This document shows positions 57,831 to 64,000 of a stretch of DNA of 64,000 bases, in pieces. Source of the stretch: Bradyrhizobium mercantei (GTDB taxonomy: Bacteria > Pseudomonadota > Alphaproteobacteria > Rhizobiales > Xanthobacteraceae); the NCBI RefSeq assembly GCF_001982635.1, contig NZ_MKFI01000001.1:550774-614773 (forward strand), given 5' to 3'. Positions within the stretch are counted from its first letter, which is position 1; every line of letters begins with the position of its first letter. A program made the position numbers and the translations under genes. Under the pieces are notes generated by a model. The model saw only the letters and a program-made list of their open reading frames with translations. It made no database searches and was not told where the DNA came from.

Positions 57831-57861
57831 AGGCTACATCCTGTAGTCACTACAGGATCAA
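57831..57861 (-). promoter_or_regulatory. MerR-type promoter/operator with 19-base spacer
   Basis: On the minus strand -35 TTGATC (57861-57856), a 19-base spacer, and -10 TAGCCT (57836-57831). The spacer contains the perfect inverted repeat ATCCTGTAGT-C-ACTACAGGAT (57838-57858). This matches the known layout of the mer promoter in Tn501/Tn21 (TTGACT, 19 bases, TAAGGT), where MerR untwists over-long spacer DNA when Hg(II) binds. Confidence 0.85.
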
Positions 57862-57872
57862 GGGAACTGGGC

Positions 57873-58304
57873 ATGCGCGGGATCACGGCTTCGCGAGCGG
57901 ACGGGATGACGATCGGGCAGATTTCCGAACTGACCGGCGTCAACATCGAAACCATCAGGTACTACGAGAAGATCAGGTTGCTGCCGCCTCCCCTGCGCGC
58001 CGCCAACGGCCGGCGCATCTACGGTTCTACCGAATCGCGAGTGCTTGCCTTCGTCAGGCGGTCGCGCGAACTCGGCTTCTCGCTCGATGAAATCCGGGCG
58101 CTGTTGCGGCTGGGCGGTCCCGGCAAGGCGTCTTGCCGCGAAGTGCGGGACATCGCAACGCTGCACCTCGACGACATCCGCGCCAAGATCAGCGATCTCC
58201 GCAAGCTCGAACGCCTGCTGGCAGCGACAATCGCGCGATGCTCGGGAACGACCGCACCCGATTGCCCGGTTCTGGACATCCTCGACGTTCAGCGCCGGAA
58301 CTGA
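57873..58304 (+). CDS. merR: MerR-family regulator, Hg(II)-type cysteines
   Basis: 143 residues: N-terminal MerR helix-turn-helix (about 13-32; MTIGQISELTGVNIETIRYYEKIRLL), a dimerisation helix, and cysteines 88, 123 and 131. The Tn501 MerR mercury ligands are 82, 117 and 126, so spacing is 35 and 8 here against 35 and 9 there, supporting a metal-responsive, probably Hg(II), regulator. Start taken at 57873; an ATG at 57906 is an alternative. Divergent from merT across the MerR-type operator. Confidence 0.88.
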   Translation: MRGITASRADGMTIGQISELTGVNIETIRYYEKIRLLPPPLRAANGRRIYGSTESRVLAFVRRSRELGFSLDEIRALLRLGGPGKASCREVRDIATLHLDDIRAKISDLRKLERLLAATIARCSGTTAPDCPVLDILDVQRRN

Positions 58305-58340
58305 TCAGGACCGTCCAGACAGACGCGCCCTGGATCGCGC

Positions 58341-59255
58341 TTACAACCCGTCCGGCGGCAGGCCCGGGCCGGTTGCGGCCGGGCGGAGCTTGTCGCGCTT
58401 GCGTTCGCGGTAGAAGGCGTAGAGGCCGGAGGCCACGATGATCGCGGCACCCGCGAGCATCGGACCGTCGGGCTTGTGGCCGAAGGCGAGATAGCCGGTC
58501 AGCATCGCCCACGGCAGCGCGGTGTAGCGGAACGGCGCCACCGCCGAGATGTCGCCGGTGCGCAGCGACACGATGATGCATTGATAGCCGATCAGGATCA
58601 GCACTGCGGCGAACGTGAGCAGGCCGAGCGCCTGACCGGACGGCGGCTTCCAGCCGCCGAGCGGGACCAGCACGAAGGCGCCCGCCGTCGTCACCGTCAC
58701 GGTCGTCAGCAGCGTGATGAACACGGTTGGCAGCTGCTTCGGGATGCGGCGGGTGGCAAGATCGCGCACCGCGCAGAAGCCGACCGATGCCAGCGCCAGC
58801 AGCGCGGCCTGGCTAAAACCCTCCGCGCCCGGCCGGACGATGACCAGCACGCCGATGAAGCCGGCCGCGATCGCAAGCCAGCGCCGCCAGCCGACCGGCT
58901 CGCCGAACACCAGCGCCGCACCCAGCGTGATCACCAGCGGCAATGCCTGGAAGATCGCCGAGGCATTGGCGAGCGGAATCTGCGCGATCGCTGAGAGATA
59001 GGTCAGCGTGCCGCCGATCTCGCCAAGGACGCGCAAGCCCACCGGCCAGATCAGCAGCGCGGCAAAACTGCGCAGCGCATCGCGGTACCAAGCGAGTGCT
59101 GCGACCAGCACCATCGCGACCAGGCCGCGGACCAGCAGGATCTCGCCGATGTTGAGCTCCGCCGACACCGCCTTGGTGATGGTGTCGTTGACCGTGAAGC
59201 TGGCCATGGCCGCAGCCATGAACAGGCTGCCGCGAAGGTTCGACGAAAGGGGCAA
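58341..59255 (-). CDS. EamA/DMT-family transporter
   Basis: 304 residues with ten predicted hydrophobic helices in two repeated EamA halves (about 10-140 and 150-285; GEPVGWRRWLAIAAGFIGVLVIVRPG links the first half's end). A drug/metabolite transporter superfamily exporter of unknown substrate. The start is a TTG at 59255 with weak ribosome site; an ATG at 59219 would remove 12 residues that look conserved in the family. Convergent with merR. Confidence 0.87.
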   Translation of the reverse strand: MPLSSNLRGSLFMAAAMASFTVNDTITKAVSAELNIGEILLVRGLVAMVLVAALAWYRDALRSFAALLIWPVGLRVLGEIGGTLTYLSAIAQIPLANASAIFQALPLVITLGAALVFGEPVGWRRWLAIAAGFIGVLVIVRPGAEGFSQAALLALASVGFCAVRDLATRRIPKQLPTVFITLLTTVTVTTAGAFVLVPLGGWKPPSGQALGLLTFAAVLILIGYQCIIVSLRTGDISAVAPFRYTALPWAMLTGYLAFGHKPDGPMLAGAAIIVASGLYAFYRERKRDKLRPAATGPGLPPDGL

Positions 59256-59579
59256 AGTGAAAATGTCCGATCAGGACCAGGGCACGGGCGTTGACCGGAC
59301 TGACTTGCCAAAGCGGCGCTGCGAACTCAAGTCACAGATGGCTACAATGCGGAAACATGCCGCAGCGCCGCGGCACGAAGTAGCTCAGGAAGCTCGGCGA
59401 AAGTCGGACTCGCGGAGACTCACCCGGATCGCATTCCGCTTCGCTGCATGCGACATAGCCGAAGCTGTGCTTCGGCGTTCTTCAGAAACGGCCGCCGCAG
59501 GCGGCCTATGCCTCTCCCCGCACGCCGGGCGAGGTAAGAGAAAGCGGCGCGAACCGTGAGGGTCGCGCCGCGTTTAGTA
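59256..59579. other. spacer between EamA and phosphotransferase genes
   Basis: 324 bases holding several hairpins: GCCGAAGC/GCTTCGGC near 59458, GGCCGCC/GGCGGCC near 59492-59507, and the terminator at 59544-59571. I see no gene here; the promoter of the transporter should lie near 59260-59340 but no clear match is visible. Confidence 0.5.
59544..59571 (-). terminator. probable terminator after the phosphotransferase gene
   Basis: Arms GCGGCGCGA (59544-59552) and TCGCGCCGC (59563-59571), loop of ten with some inner pairing, followed on the minus strand by TTTCTCTT. Located nine bases past the stop of the gene at 59580. Confidence 0.7.
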
Positions 59580-60638
59580 TCAGACCGCGCCGGCCTTCTG
59601 CGCGTATTCCCATGACGCCTTCGACAGCGGCACGGTGCGCGCGGCCGACTCCAGCGCCTTGGCATTCGCGGCGGTGCCGTCGCGGACGCGGCCCGCAATG
59701 CCTTGCGTGATGCCGGCGAGGCGGAACAGATTGTAGGAGAAGTACCAGTTGAGATCCGGCACGGCCATGCCGGTGACGCTGCAATAGATCTGCGCGGCCT
59801 CGTCCTGGCTCGGAATGTTCAACGCCTTGAGGTCGGCATTGGCAAGGCCCGGCATGGTCCACTGCATCAACAGATAGGTGAAGTCGGCCATGGGATCGCC
59901 GAGCGTCGACAATTCCCAGTCGAGCACGGCCTGCACCCGCGGCTCGGTGGCGTGGAAGATCATGTTGTCGAGGCGATAGTCGCCATGCACGACCGAGACG
60001 CGCTTCTGCTCCGGCACCGTCTTCGGCAGCCATTCCGCGAGCTTTTCGAATTCCGGAATGTGCTGCGTCTCGGACGCACGATACTGCTTGGTCCAGCGGT
60101 CGACCTGGCGGGCAAAATAATTGCCGGGCTTGCCGAAATCGCCGAGGCCGATCTTTTCGGGATCGAGGACGTGCAGTTTCGCCAGAGTCTCGATCTTGCT
60201 GGTGAAGATTTTCCGCCGCGCGTCCGGCTCCTGGCTCGGCAGGGTCGGATCCCAGAACACCCGCCCCTCCTCCATCGACATGATGTAGAAGGCCGAGCCG
60301 ATCACCGCATCGTCGGTGCACAGCGCGTAGGCTTTCGCGACCGGAAAATTCTGCTTGCCGAGCGCCGCGATCACGCGGAACTCGCGATCCACCGCGTGGG
60401 CCGACGGCAACAATTTACCGAACGGACGGCGGCGCATCACATAGTTGCGGCCGGGGGTTTCGAGCTTGTAGGTCGGGTTGGATTGGCCACCCTTGAACTG
60501 CAGGACCTTGAGCGGGCCCTGATAGCCCTCGACGTGTTCCTTCATCCAGGCATCGAGACTAGCCTCGTTGACGCGATGGCGTTCCTCGACTTCCCTTGTC
60601 CCGGAAAATTCCTCGTCTTTCCTGACGCCGTCCGCCAC
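59580..60638 (-). CDS. phosphotransferase family protein (APH fold, ACAD10/11-associated type)
   Basis: 352 residues of the aminoglycoside-phosphotransferase/kinase fold: GGQSNPTYKL near 50-59 (nucleotide loop), catalytic VHGDYRLDN (about 217-225) and metal-binding LDWELSTLGDP (about 239-249). This subgroup occurs next to acyl-CoA dehydrogenases and is the same domain type that is fused to one in animal ACAD10 and ACAD11, where it phosphorylates 4-hydroxyacyl-CoAs. It starts with GTG at 60638 after GGGAG. It follows an acyl-CoA dehydrogenase gene by 110 bases, so they likely form an operon. Confidence 0.9.
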   Translation of the reverse strand: MADGVRKDEEFSGTREVEERHRVNEASLDAWMKEHVEGYQGPLKVLQFKGGQSNPTYKLETPGRNYVMRRRPFGKLLPSAHAVDREFRVIAALGKQNFPVAKAYALCTDDAVIGSAFYIMSMEEGRVFWDPTLPSQEPDARRKIFTSKIETLAKLHVLDPEKIGLGDFGKPGNYFARQVDRWTKQYRASETQHIPEFEKLAEWLPKTVPEQKRVSVVHGDYRLDNMIFHATEPRVQAVLDWELSTLGDPMADFTYLLMQWTMPGLANADLKALNIPSQDEAAQIYCSVTGMAVPDLNWYFSYNLFRLAGITQGIAGRVRDGTAANAKALESAARTVPLSKASWEYAQKAGAV

Positions 60639-60664
60639 GATGACGCTCCCTCAACTCAGTTTTG

Positions 60665-60752
60665 TTGGGAGCGCCGCCCGGCGCTCCCAATTGTCTTTTT
60701 CATTCTGAGCACGATGTGCGCGGGAACGCCATGCGTTCCGCATCATGCTCAG
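60665..60752. repeat. two adjacent inverted repeats in the dehydrogenase-phosphotransferase spacer
   Basis: First: perfect hairpin arms TTGGGAGCGCCG (60665-60676) and CGGCGCTCCCAA (60679-60690). Second: CTGAGCACGATG...CATCATGCTCAG (60705-60752) with inner GGAACGC/GCGTTCC; its right arm overlaps the dehydrogenase stop codon. Neither is followed by a T-run on the minus strand. They probably represent dispersed repeats that also fold in the bicistronic mRNA. Confidence 0.7.
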
Positions 60753-61981
60753 TGCGACGTGTTTGCATACTTCCGAACTTCAAGCCTGGCAATGGCGCGA
60801 TTGTGCACCTCGTCCGGACCGTCGGCGAGACGGAGCGTGCGGATGTGGGCATAGGCCTTCGCGAGCCCGGCGTCGTCGGAGACGCCGCCGCCGCCAAACG
60901 CCTGGATCGCCTGGTCGATGATCTTCAGCGCCATGTTCGGGGCTGCGACCTTGATCATCGCGATCTCGGCCTGCGCGGTCTTGTTGCCGACCTTGTCCAT
61001 CATGTCGGCGGCCTTGAGGCACAAGAGGCGGTTCATCTCGATGTCGGTGCGGGCCTCGCCGATGCGCTGCTCCCAGACCGAATGCTCGATGATCTTCTTG
61101 CCGAACGCGGTGCGCGAGGCGAGCCGCTTCACCATCTTCTCCAGCGCCTCCTCGGCCTGGCCGATGGTGCGCATGCAGTGATGGATGCGGCCCGGGCCGA
61201 GACGGCCCTGCGCGATCTCGAAGCCGCGGCCCTCGCCGAGCAGGATGTTCTCCTTCGGCACGCGGACGTTTTCGAGCAGCACCTGGGCGTGGCCGTGCGG
61301 TGCATCGTCGAAGCCGAACACCGGCAGCATCTTCTCGACCTTGATGCCGGGGGTGTCGAGCGGCACCAGGATCTGCGACTGCTGCTGATGCTTGGCGGCG
61401 TTGAAGTCGGTCTTGCCCATCAGGATCGCGATCTTGCAGCGGGGATCGCCGACGCCCGACGACCACCATTTGCGGCCGTTGATGACGTAGTGATCGCCGT
61501 CCTTCTCAATGCGGGTCTCGATGTTGGTGGCGTCGGACGAGGCGACCGCGGGCTCCGTCATCAGGAAGGCGGAGCGGATCTCGCCGTCCATCAGCGGGCG
61601 CAGCCATTTGCGCTTCTGCTCCTTGGTGCCGTAGCGGATGAACACTTCCATGTTGCCGGTATCGGGGGCGGAGCAGTTGAACACTTCCGATGCCCAGGAG
61701 ATGTGGCCCATCTCTTCCGACAGCAGCGCGTATTCGAGATTGGTCAATCCCGCGCCGTGGAATTCGTCATCCTCATGCGAGGACGGCGGCATGAACATGT
61801 TCCAGAGGCCTTCGGCCTTCGCCTTCTTCTTCAGATCCTCGAGGACCGGGATCACCTTCCAGCGCGGGCCTTCGGCGTCCTGCTTCTCGTAGATCGGCAC
61901 GGCGGGGCGGACATGCGTTGTCATGAAAGCCTGAACGCGCTCCAGCCACTCCTTCTGCTTCGGCGACATCGTGAAATCCAT
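60749..61981 (-). CDS. acyl-CoA dehydrogenase (ACAD10/11-like)
   Basis: 410-residue flavoenzyme of beta-oxidation type. [30 protein letters not shown] (flavin/substrate site), [18 protein letters not shown], and the C-terminal [14 protein letters not shown] are the family pattern. Start ATG at 61981 with GGAG six bases upstream; in-frame codons upstream have no family support. First gene of the operon with the phosphotransferase and divergent from a TetR gene that probably controls it. Confidence 0.93.
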   Translation of the reverse strand: MDFTMSPKQKEWLERVQAFMTTHVRPAVPIYEKQDAEGPRWKVIPVLEDLKKKAKAEGLWNMFMPPSSHEDDEFHGAGLTNLEYALLSEEMGHISWASEVFNCSAPDTGNMEVFIRYGTKEQKRKWLRPLMDGEIRSAFLMTEPAVASSDATNIETRIEKDGDHYVINGRKWWSSGVGDPRCKIAILMGKTDFNAAKHQQQSQILVPLDTPGIKVEKMLPVFGFDDAPHGHAQVLLENVRVPKENILLGEGRGFEIAQGRLGPGRIHHCMRTIGQAEEALEKMVKRLASRTAFGKKIIEHSVWEQRIGEARTDIEMNRLLCLKAADMMDKVGNKTAQAEIAMIKVAAPNMALKIIDQAIQAFGGGGVSDDAGLAKAYAHIRTLRLADGPDEVHNRAIARLEVRKYANTSH

Positions 61982-62171
61982 GGGACGCTCCTCGTTTCCT
62001 AGACTTGGACCTGGCCTTTTTGGGCCTTGGACATGGGCTTTGGCCTTTTGGGCCGCATTGTTGACCCCGCCTCCGCGGCTCGCAAGGGCGTTCGCGGAAC
62101 AGGCGGCGGTGGTGTGCCAGAGTGTCGTCCCGCGATCTGCGGATTGACATTTCCGGCTCTTCAAACGATAG

Positions 62172-62191
62172 TTTCATACAAATGTTTGAAA
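62172..62191. promoter_or_regulatory. candidate TetR operator
   Basis: Twenty bases reading TTTCA-T-ACA-AA-TGT-T-TGAAA, a palindrome apart from two symmetric T:T positions and the centre, with a flanking TTCAAAC half at 62160-62166 that pairs with GTTTGAA. It lies 65 bases before the TetR start, in the divergent spacer. Confidence 0.55.
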
Positions 62192-62255
62192 TGCAACTCC
62201 CTGTCGTCTTCGTCATTCCCCGGCGTATCGCGGAATAACGGAAAGGCTCTCAGCC

Positions 62256-62945
62256 ATGGCCAGCGACCACACCAGATCCGCCATTCTCGCCGCCGCCGAG
62301 CGGCTCTACGCCGACCGCGGCTTCGGCGACGTCACGCTGCGCGACATCGTCGCGGAGGCGAACGTCAACCTCGCGGCGGTGAATTACCACTTCGGCTCCA
62401 AGGACGAATTGATCGCGGAGCTGTTCGTTACCCGCAGCATCCAGACCAACCGCGAGCGTCTCAATGAATTGCGGGCGGCCGAGGAAAAGGGCGGCGGACG
62501 CGCCGCGATCGAAGACATCATGCGTGCCCTCGTCGGCCCCACTCTGCGCGGCTGCCTCGGGCCGGATCGGGAAGGCTCGACCGCGGCGCGCTTCATGATC
62601 CGCGCCTCGATCGAATCCGTGCCGCCGATCCGCCGCATCAAGAACCGCGAGGTCGATCATCTGCGCAAATTCGCTGCGGCGATGCGCCGCGCGATGCCCG
62701 GCCGGGACGATACCGAGCTGTATTGGGGCCTGCATTTCGCGCTGGCGATGGCGCACCACACCATCCGCGAGAAGGAGCGCCTGCTGCGGCTGTCGGAAGG
62801 CAAATGCAACCTCGACGACGTCCGCGCCATCATCGATCGCGTGGTCACGGTCTCGGTGATGGCGCTGACGATGGGCGACGTGCCGAGCAAGCCGGCGGTG
62901 CGGCCGACCTTGGTGCACGGCCGGCTGACGCGGCAGGATTTGTGA
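62256..62945 (+). CDS. TetR-family transcriptional regulator
   Basis: 229 residues: an N-terminal TetR helix-turn-helix (about 8-55; LAAAERLYADRGFGDVTLRDIVAEANVNLAAVNYHFGSKDELI) and a helical ligand domain. Divergent from the acyl-CoA dehydrogenase, so probably a repressor of that operon and of itself through the palindrome at 62172-62191. The ligand is likely an acyl-CoA or related metabolite (inference). Confidence 0.93.
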   Translation: MASDHTRSAILAAAERLYADRGFGDVTLRDIVAEANVNLAAVNYHFGSKDELIAELFVTRSIQTNRERLNELRAAEEKGGGRAAIEDIMRALVGPTLRGCLGPDREGSTAARFMIRASIESVPPIRRIKNREVDHLRKFAAAMRRAMPGRDDTELYWGLHFALAMAHHTIREKERLLRLSEGKCNLDDVRAIIDRVVTVSVMALTMGDVPSKPAVRPTLVHGRLTRQDL

Positions 62946-62965
62946 GCGCCTCTCCTTAAGGCGCC

Positions 62966-63361
62966 CTACACCATCGCGATGCAGTCGATCTCGATGTCGA
63001 ACGGCCCGGTCCATTCCGGGATGCAGACGAAGATCCGCGCCGGCAGATCATCCGCGAAGTATTTTCTGTAGATCGTATTGAAGGTCGCGAAGTGTTTCGC
63101 CGAGGTGCAGAAGATGTTGCACTTCATCACATTGTCGAACGAGGCGCCGGCCGCTTCCAGGCACTGCTTCAGTTGCTCCATGACCAGCTCGCTCTGCCGC
63201 TCGATCGAGGCGCCTGCGGCGATTTCGCCGGTTGCGGGATCGAACGGCGGCAGGCCGGAGACGAAGATCATATTGCCGGCGCGCGTGACTGCCGACGCCG
63301 GCGCCTTCCAGCGCTCCAGCCATCTCGAGATCGGTTCGACGCGGATCACTTCCCGTTTCAT
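62966..63361 (-). CDS. RidA/YjgF/YER057c/UK114-family protein
   Basis: 131 residues. GNMIFVSGLPPFDPATGEIAAGASIERQSELVMEQLKQCLEAAGASFDNVMKCNIFC follows the family pattern; the C-terminal arginine of true RidA (in the RVAVEV region) is replaced by FVCIPEWTGPFDIEIDCIAMV with no equivalent arginine apart from the preceding ARI, so deaminase activity is uncertain. Start ATG at 63361 (AAGG eight bases upstream). Convergent with the TetR gene. Confidence 0.87.
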   Translation of the reverse strand: MKREVIRVEPISRWLERWKAPASAVTRAGNMIFVSGLPPFDPATGEIAAGASIERQSELVMEQLKQCLEAAGASFDNVMKCNIFCTSAKHFATFNTIYRKYFADDLPARIFVCIPEWTGPFDIEIDCIAMV

Positions 63362-63461
63362 GATTGGCACCTTCGATGAGAGATCGATGGCGCCAATCTA
63401 GCAGGCGGATGTCAATGATGGTTCGATGACGATCGAAGTATAGTGGGCCACCTGGCTCTAT

Positions 63462-63572
63462 CCCCGTCATCCTGAGGAGGCCGCGCAGCGGCCGTCTCGA
63501 AGGATCGACGGCCACCAGCCGGGCCGTTCATCCTTCGAGGCTCGCAAGAGCTCGCACCTCAGGATGACGGGG
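63462..63572. repeat. dispersed palindromic repeat, family C (GTCATCCTGAGG type)
   Basis: Perfect outer arms of 16 bp, CCCCGTCATCCTGAGG (63462-63477) and its complement (63557-63572), with inner perfect arms CTCGAAGGAT (63496-63505) and ATCCTTCGAG (63530-63539). I recognise this type as frequent in Bradyrhizobium and other Rhizobiales (from memory). It lies between the RidA gene and the CoA-transferase gene. Confidence 0.8.
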
Positions 63573-63608
63573 CGGCAGACCGGAATCGACCGCCGCCTCG
63601 GGGCAGGC

Positions 63609-64000
63609 CTACAGAATCCCTTGCGCCTTCAGGCCTTCGACCTTGGCCTCGTCATAGCCGATGGTGGCCAGCACGTCCTTGGTGTCGGCGCCGAGCAGCG
63701 GCGGGGCGCGGTATTCGGTGATCGGGGTGCCCGAGAAGGTCAGCGCATTGCGGATCAGCGACAGGTTCGGCTCGAAGGGATGATCGACCTTGACCCGCAT
63801 GCCGCGCGACTGCACGTGCGGATCGCTGAACACCTGCTCGAAATTGTTGATCGGGCCGGACGGCACGCCGGCCTCCTCCAGCTTCTCCAGCCAGTAGGCC
63901 ACCGGATGCTTCAGGAACAGGCCCGCGAAGATCGCCATGATCTCCTTGCCGTGCACGACGCGGTCGTTGTTCTTGACGAAGCGCTTGTCGTTGGCGAGCT
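63609..64000 (-). CDS. CaiB/BaiF-type CoA transferase, C-terminal part (cut by window edge)
   Basis: Only the last 130 residues or so are inside; the frame is open to the window edge (continuing upstream as ...FVKNNDRVVHGKEIMAIF). The WLEKLEEAGVPSGPINNFEQVFSDPHVQSRGMRVKVDHP pattern and the following GTPITEYRAPPLLGADTKDVLATIGY are typical of the C-terminal domain of formyl-CoA/CaiB transferases, which move CoA between carboxylic acids. The catalytic aspartate lies outside the window. Confidence 0.9.
   Translation of the reverse strand, partial: LANDKRFVKNNDRVVHGKEIMAIFAGLFLKHPVAYWLEKLEEAGVPSGPINNFEQVFSDPHVQSRGMRVKVDHPFEPNLSLIRNALTFSGTPITEYRAPPLLGADTKDVLATIGYDEAKVEGLKAQGIL

Overview
The window reads as a stretch of chromosome from a high-GC alphaproteobacterium of the Bradyrhizobium/Nitrobacteraceae type. 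I infer this from protein sequences that look like those of Bradyrhizobium, from the alphaproteobacterial layout in which nearly the whole ribosomal-protein/RNA-polymerase supercluster lies on one strand, and from several palindromic intergenic repeats of the kind scattered through Bradyrhizobium genomes. No species assignment was tested.

Positions 420-2414 carry a methyl-accepting chemotaxis protein. Positions 2474-21544 (minus strand, transcribed right to left) carry rpsL-rpsG-fusA-tuf-rpsJ-rplC-rplD-rplW-rplB-rpsS-rplV-rpsC-rplP-rpmC-rpsQ-rplN-rplX-rplE-rpsN-rpsH-rplF-rplR-rpsE-rpmD-rplO-secY-adk-rpsM-rpsK-rpoA-rplQ. Promoters are visible before rpsL and before rpsM, and there are terminators after rpoA and after rplQ. 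Three accessory genes (22242-27832: a flavoprotein, an ABC exporter with acidic tails, and a flavin oxidoreductase-methyltransferase fusion) separate this block from rpoC-rpoB-rplL-rplJ (28013-37877). An ECF41-type sigma factor operon and a 2-hydroxyacid dehydrogenase (38492-41233) then interrupt the block before rplA-rplK-nusG-secE (41389-43392).

The right third is accessory or metabolic: an EnvZ/OmpR-like two-component pair with a divergent lipoprotein; a GntR regulator in an operon with an acyl-CoA ligase, facing a Leu/Ile/Val-type binding protein gene, with two identical 13-bp palindromes in the divergent spacer; tRNA-Trp; a serine beta-lactamase-fold hydrolase; two short-chain dehydrogenases; a histidine phosphatase; an ArgE-like deacetylase; a mer-like operon lacking merA but carrying a GDCCVxC-motif protein; a drug/metabolite transporter; an acyl-CoA dehydrogenase plus phosphotransferase pair (the two halves of animal ACAD10/11) divergent from a TetR regulator; a RidA-like protein; and the C-terminal part of a CaiB-type CoA transferase.

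The best candidates for something little described are the merA-less mer-like operon with its leaderless merT and GDCCVxC partner (56517-58304), the oxidoreductase-methyltransferase fusion (25772-27832), the adenylate kinase with an 81-residue histone-H1-like tail (5310-6170), and the GntR regulon defined by the repeated TTTGTCGGACAAA palindrome.
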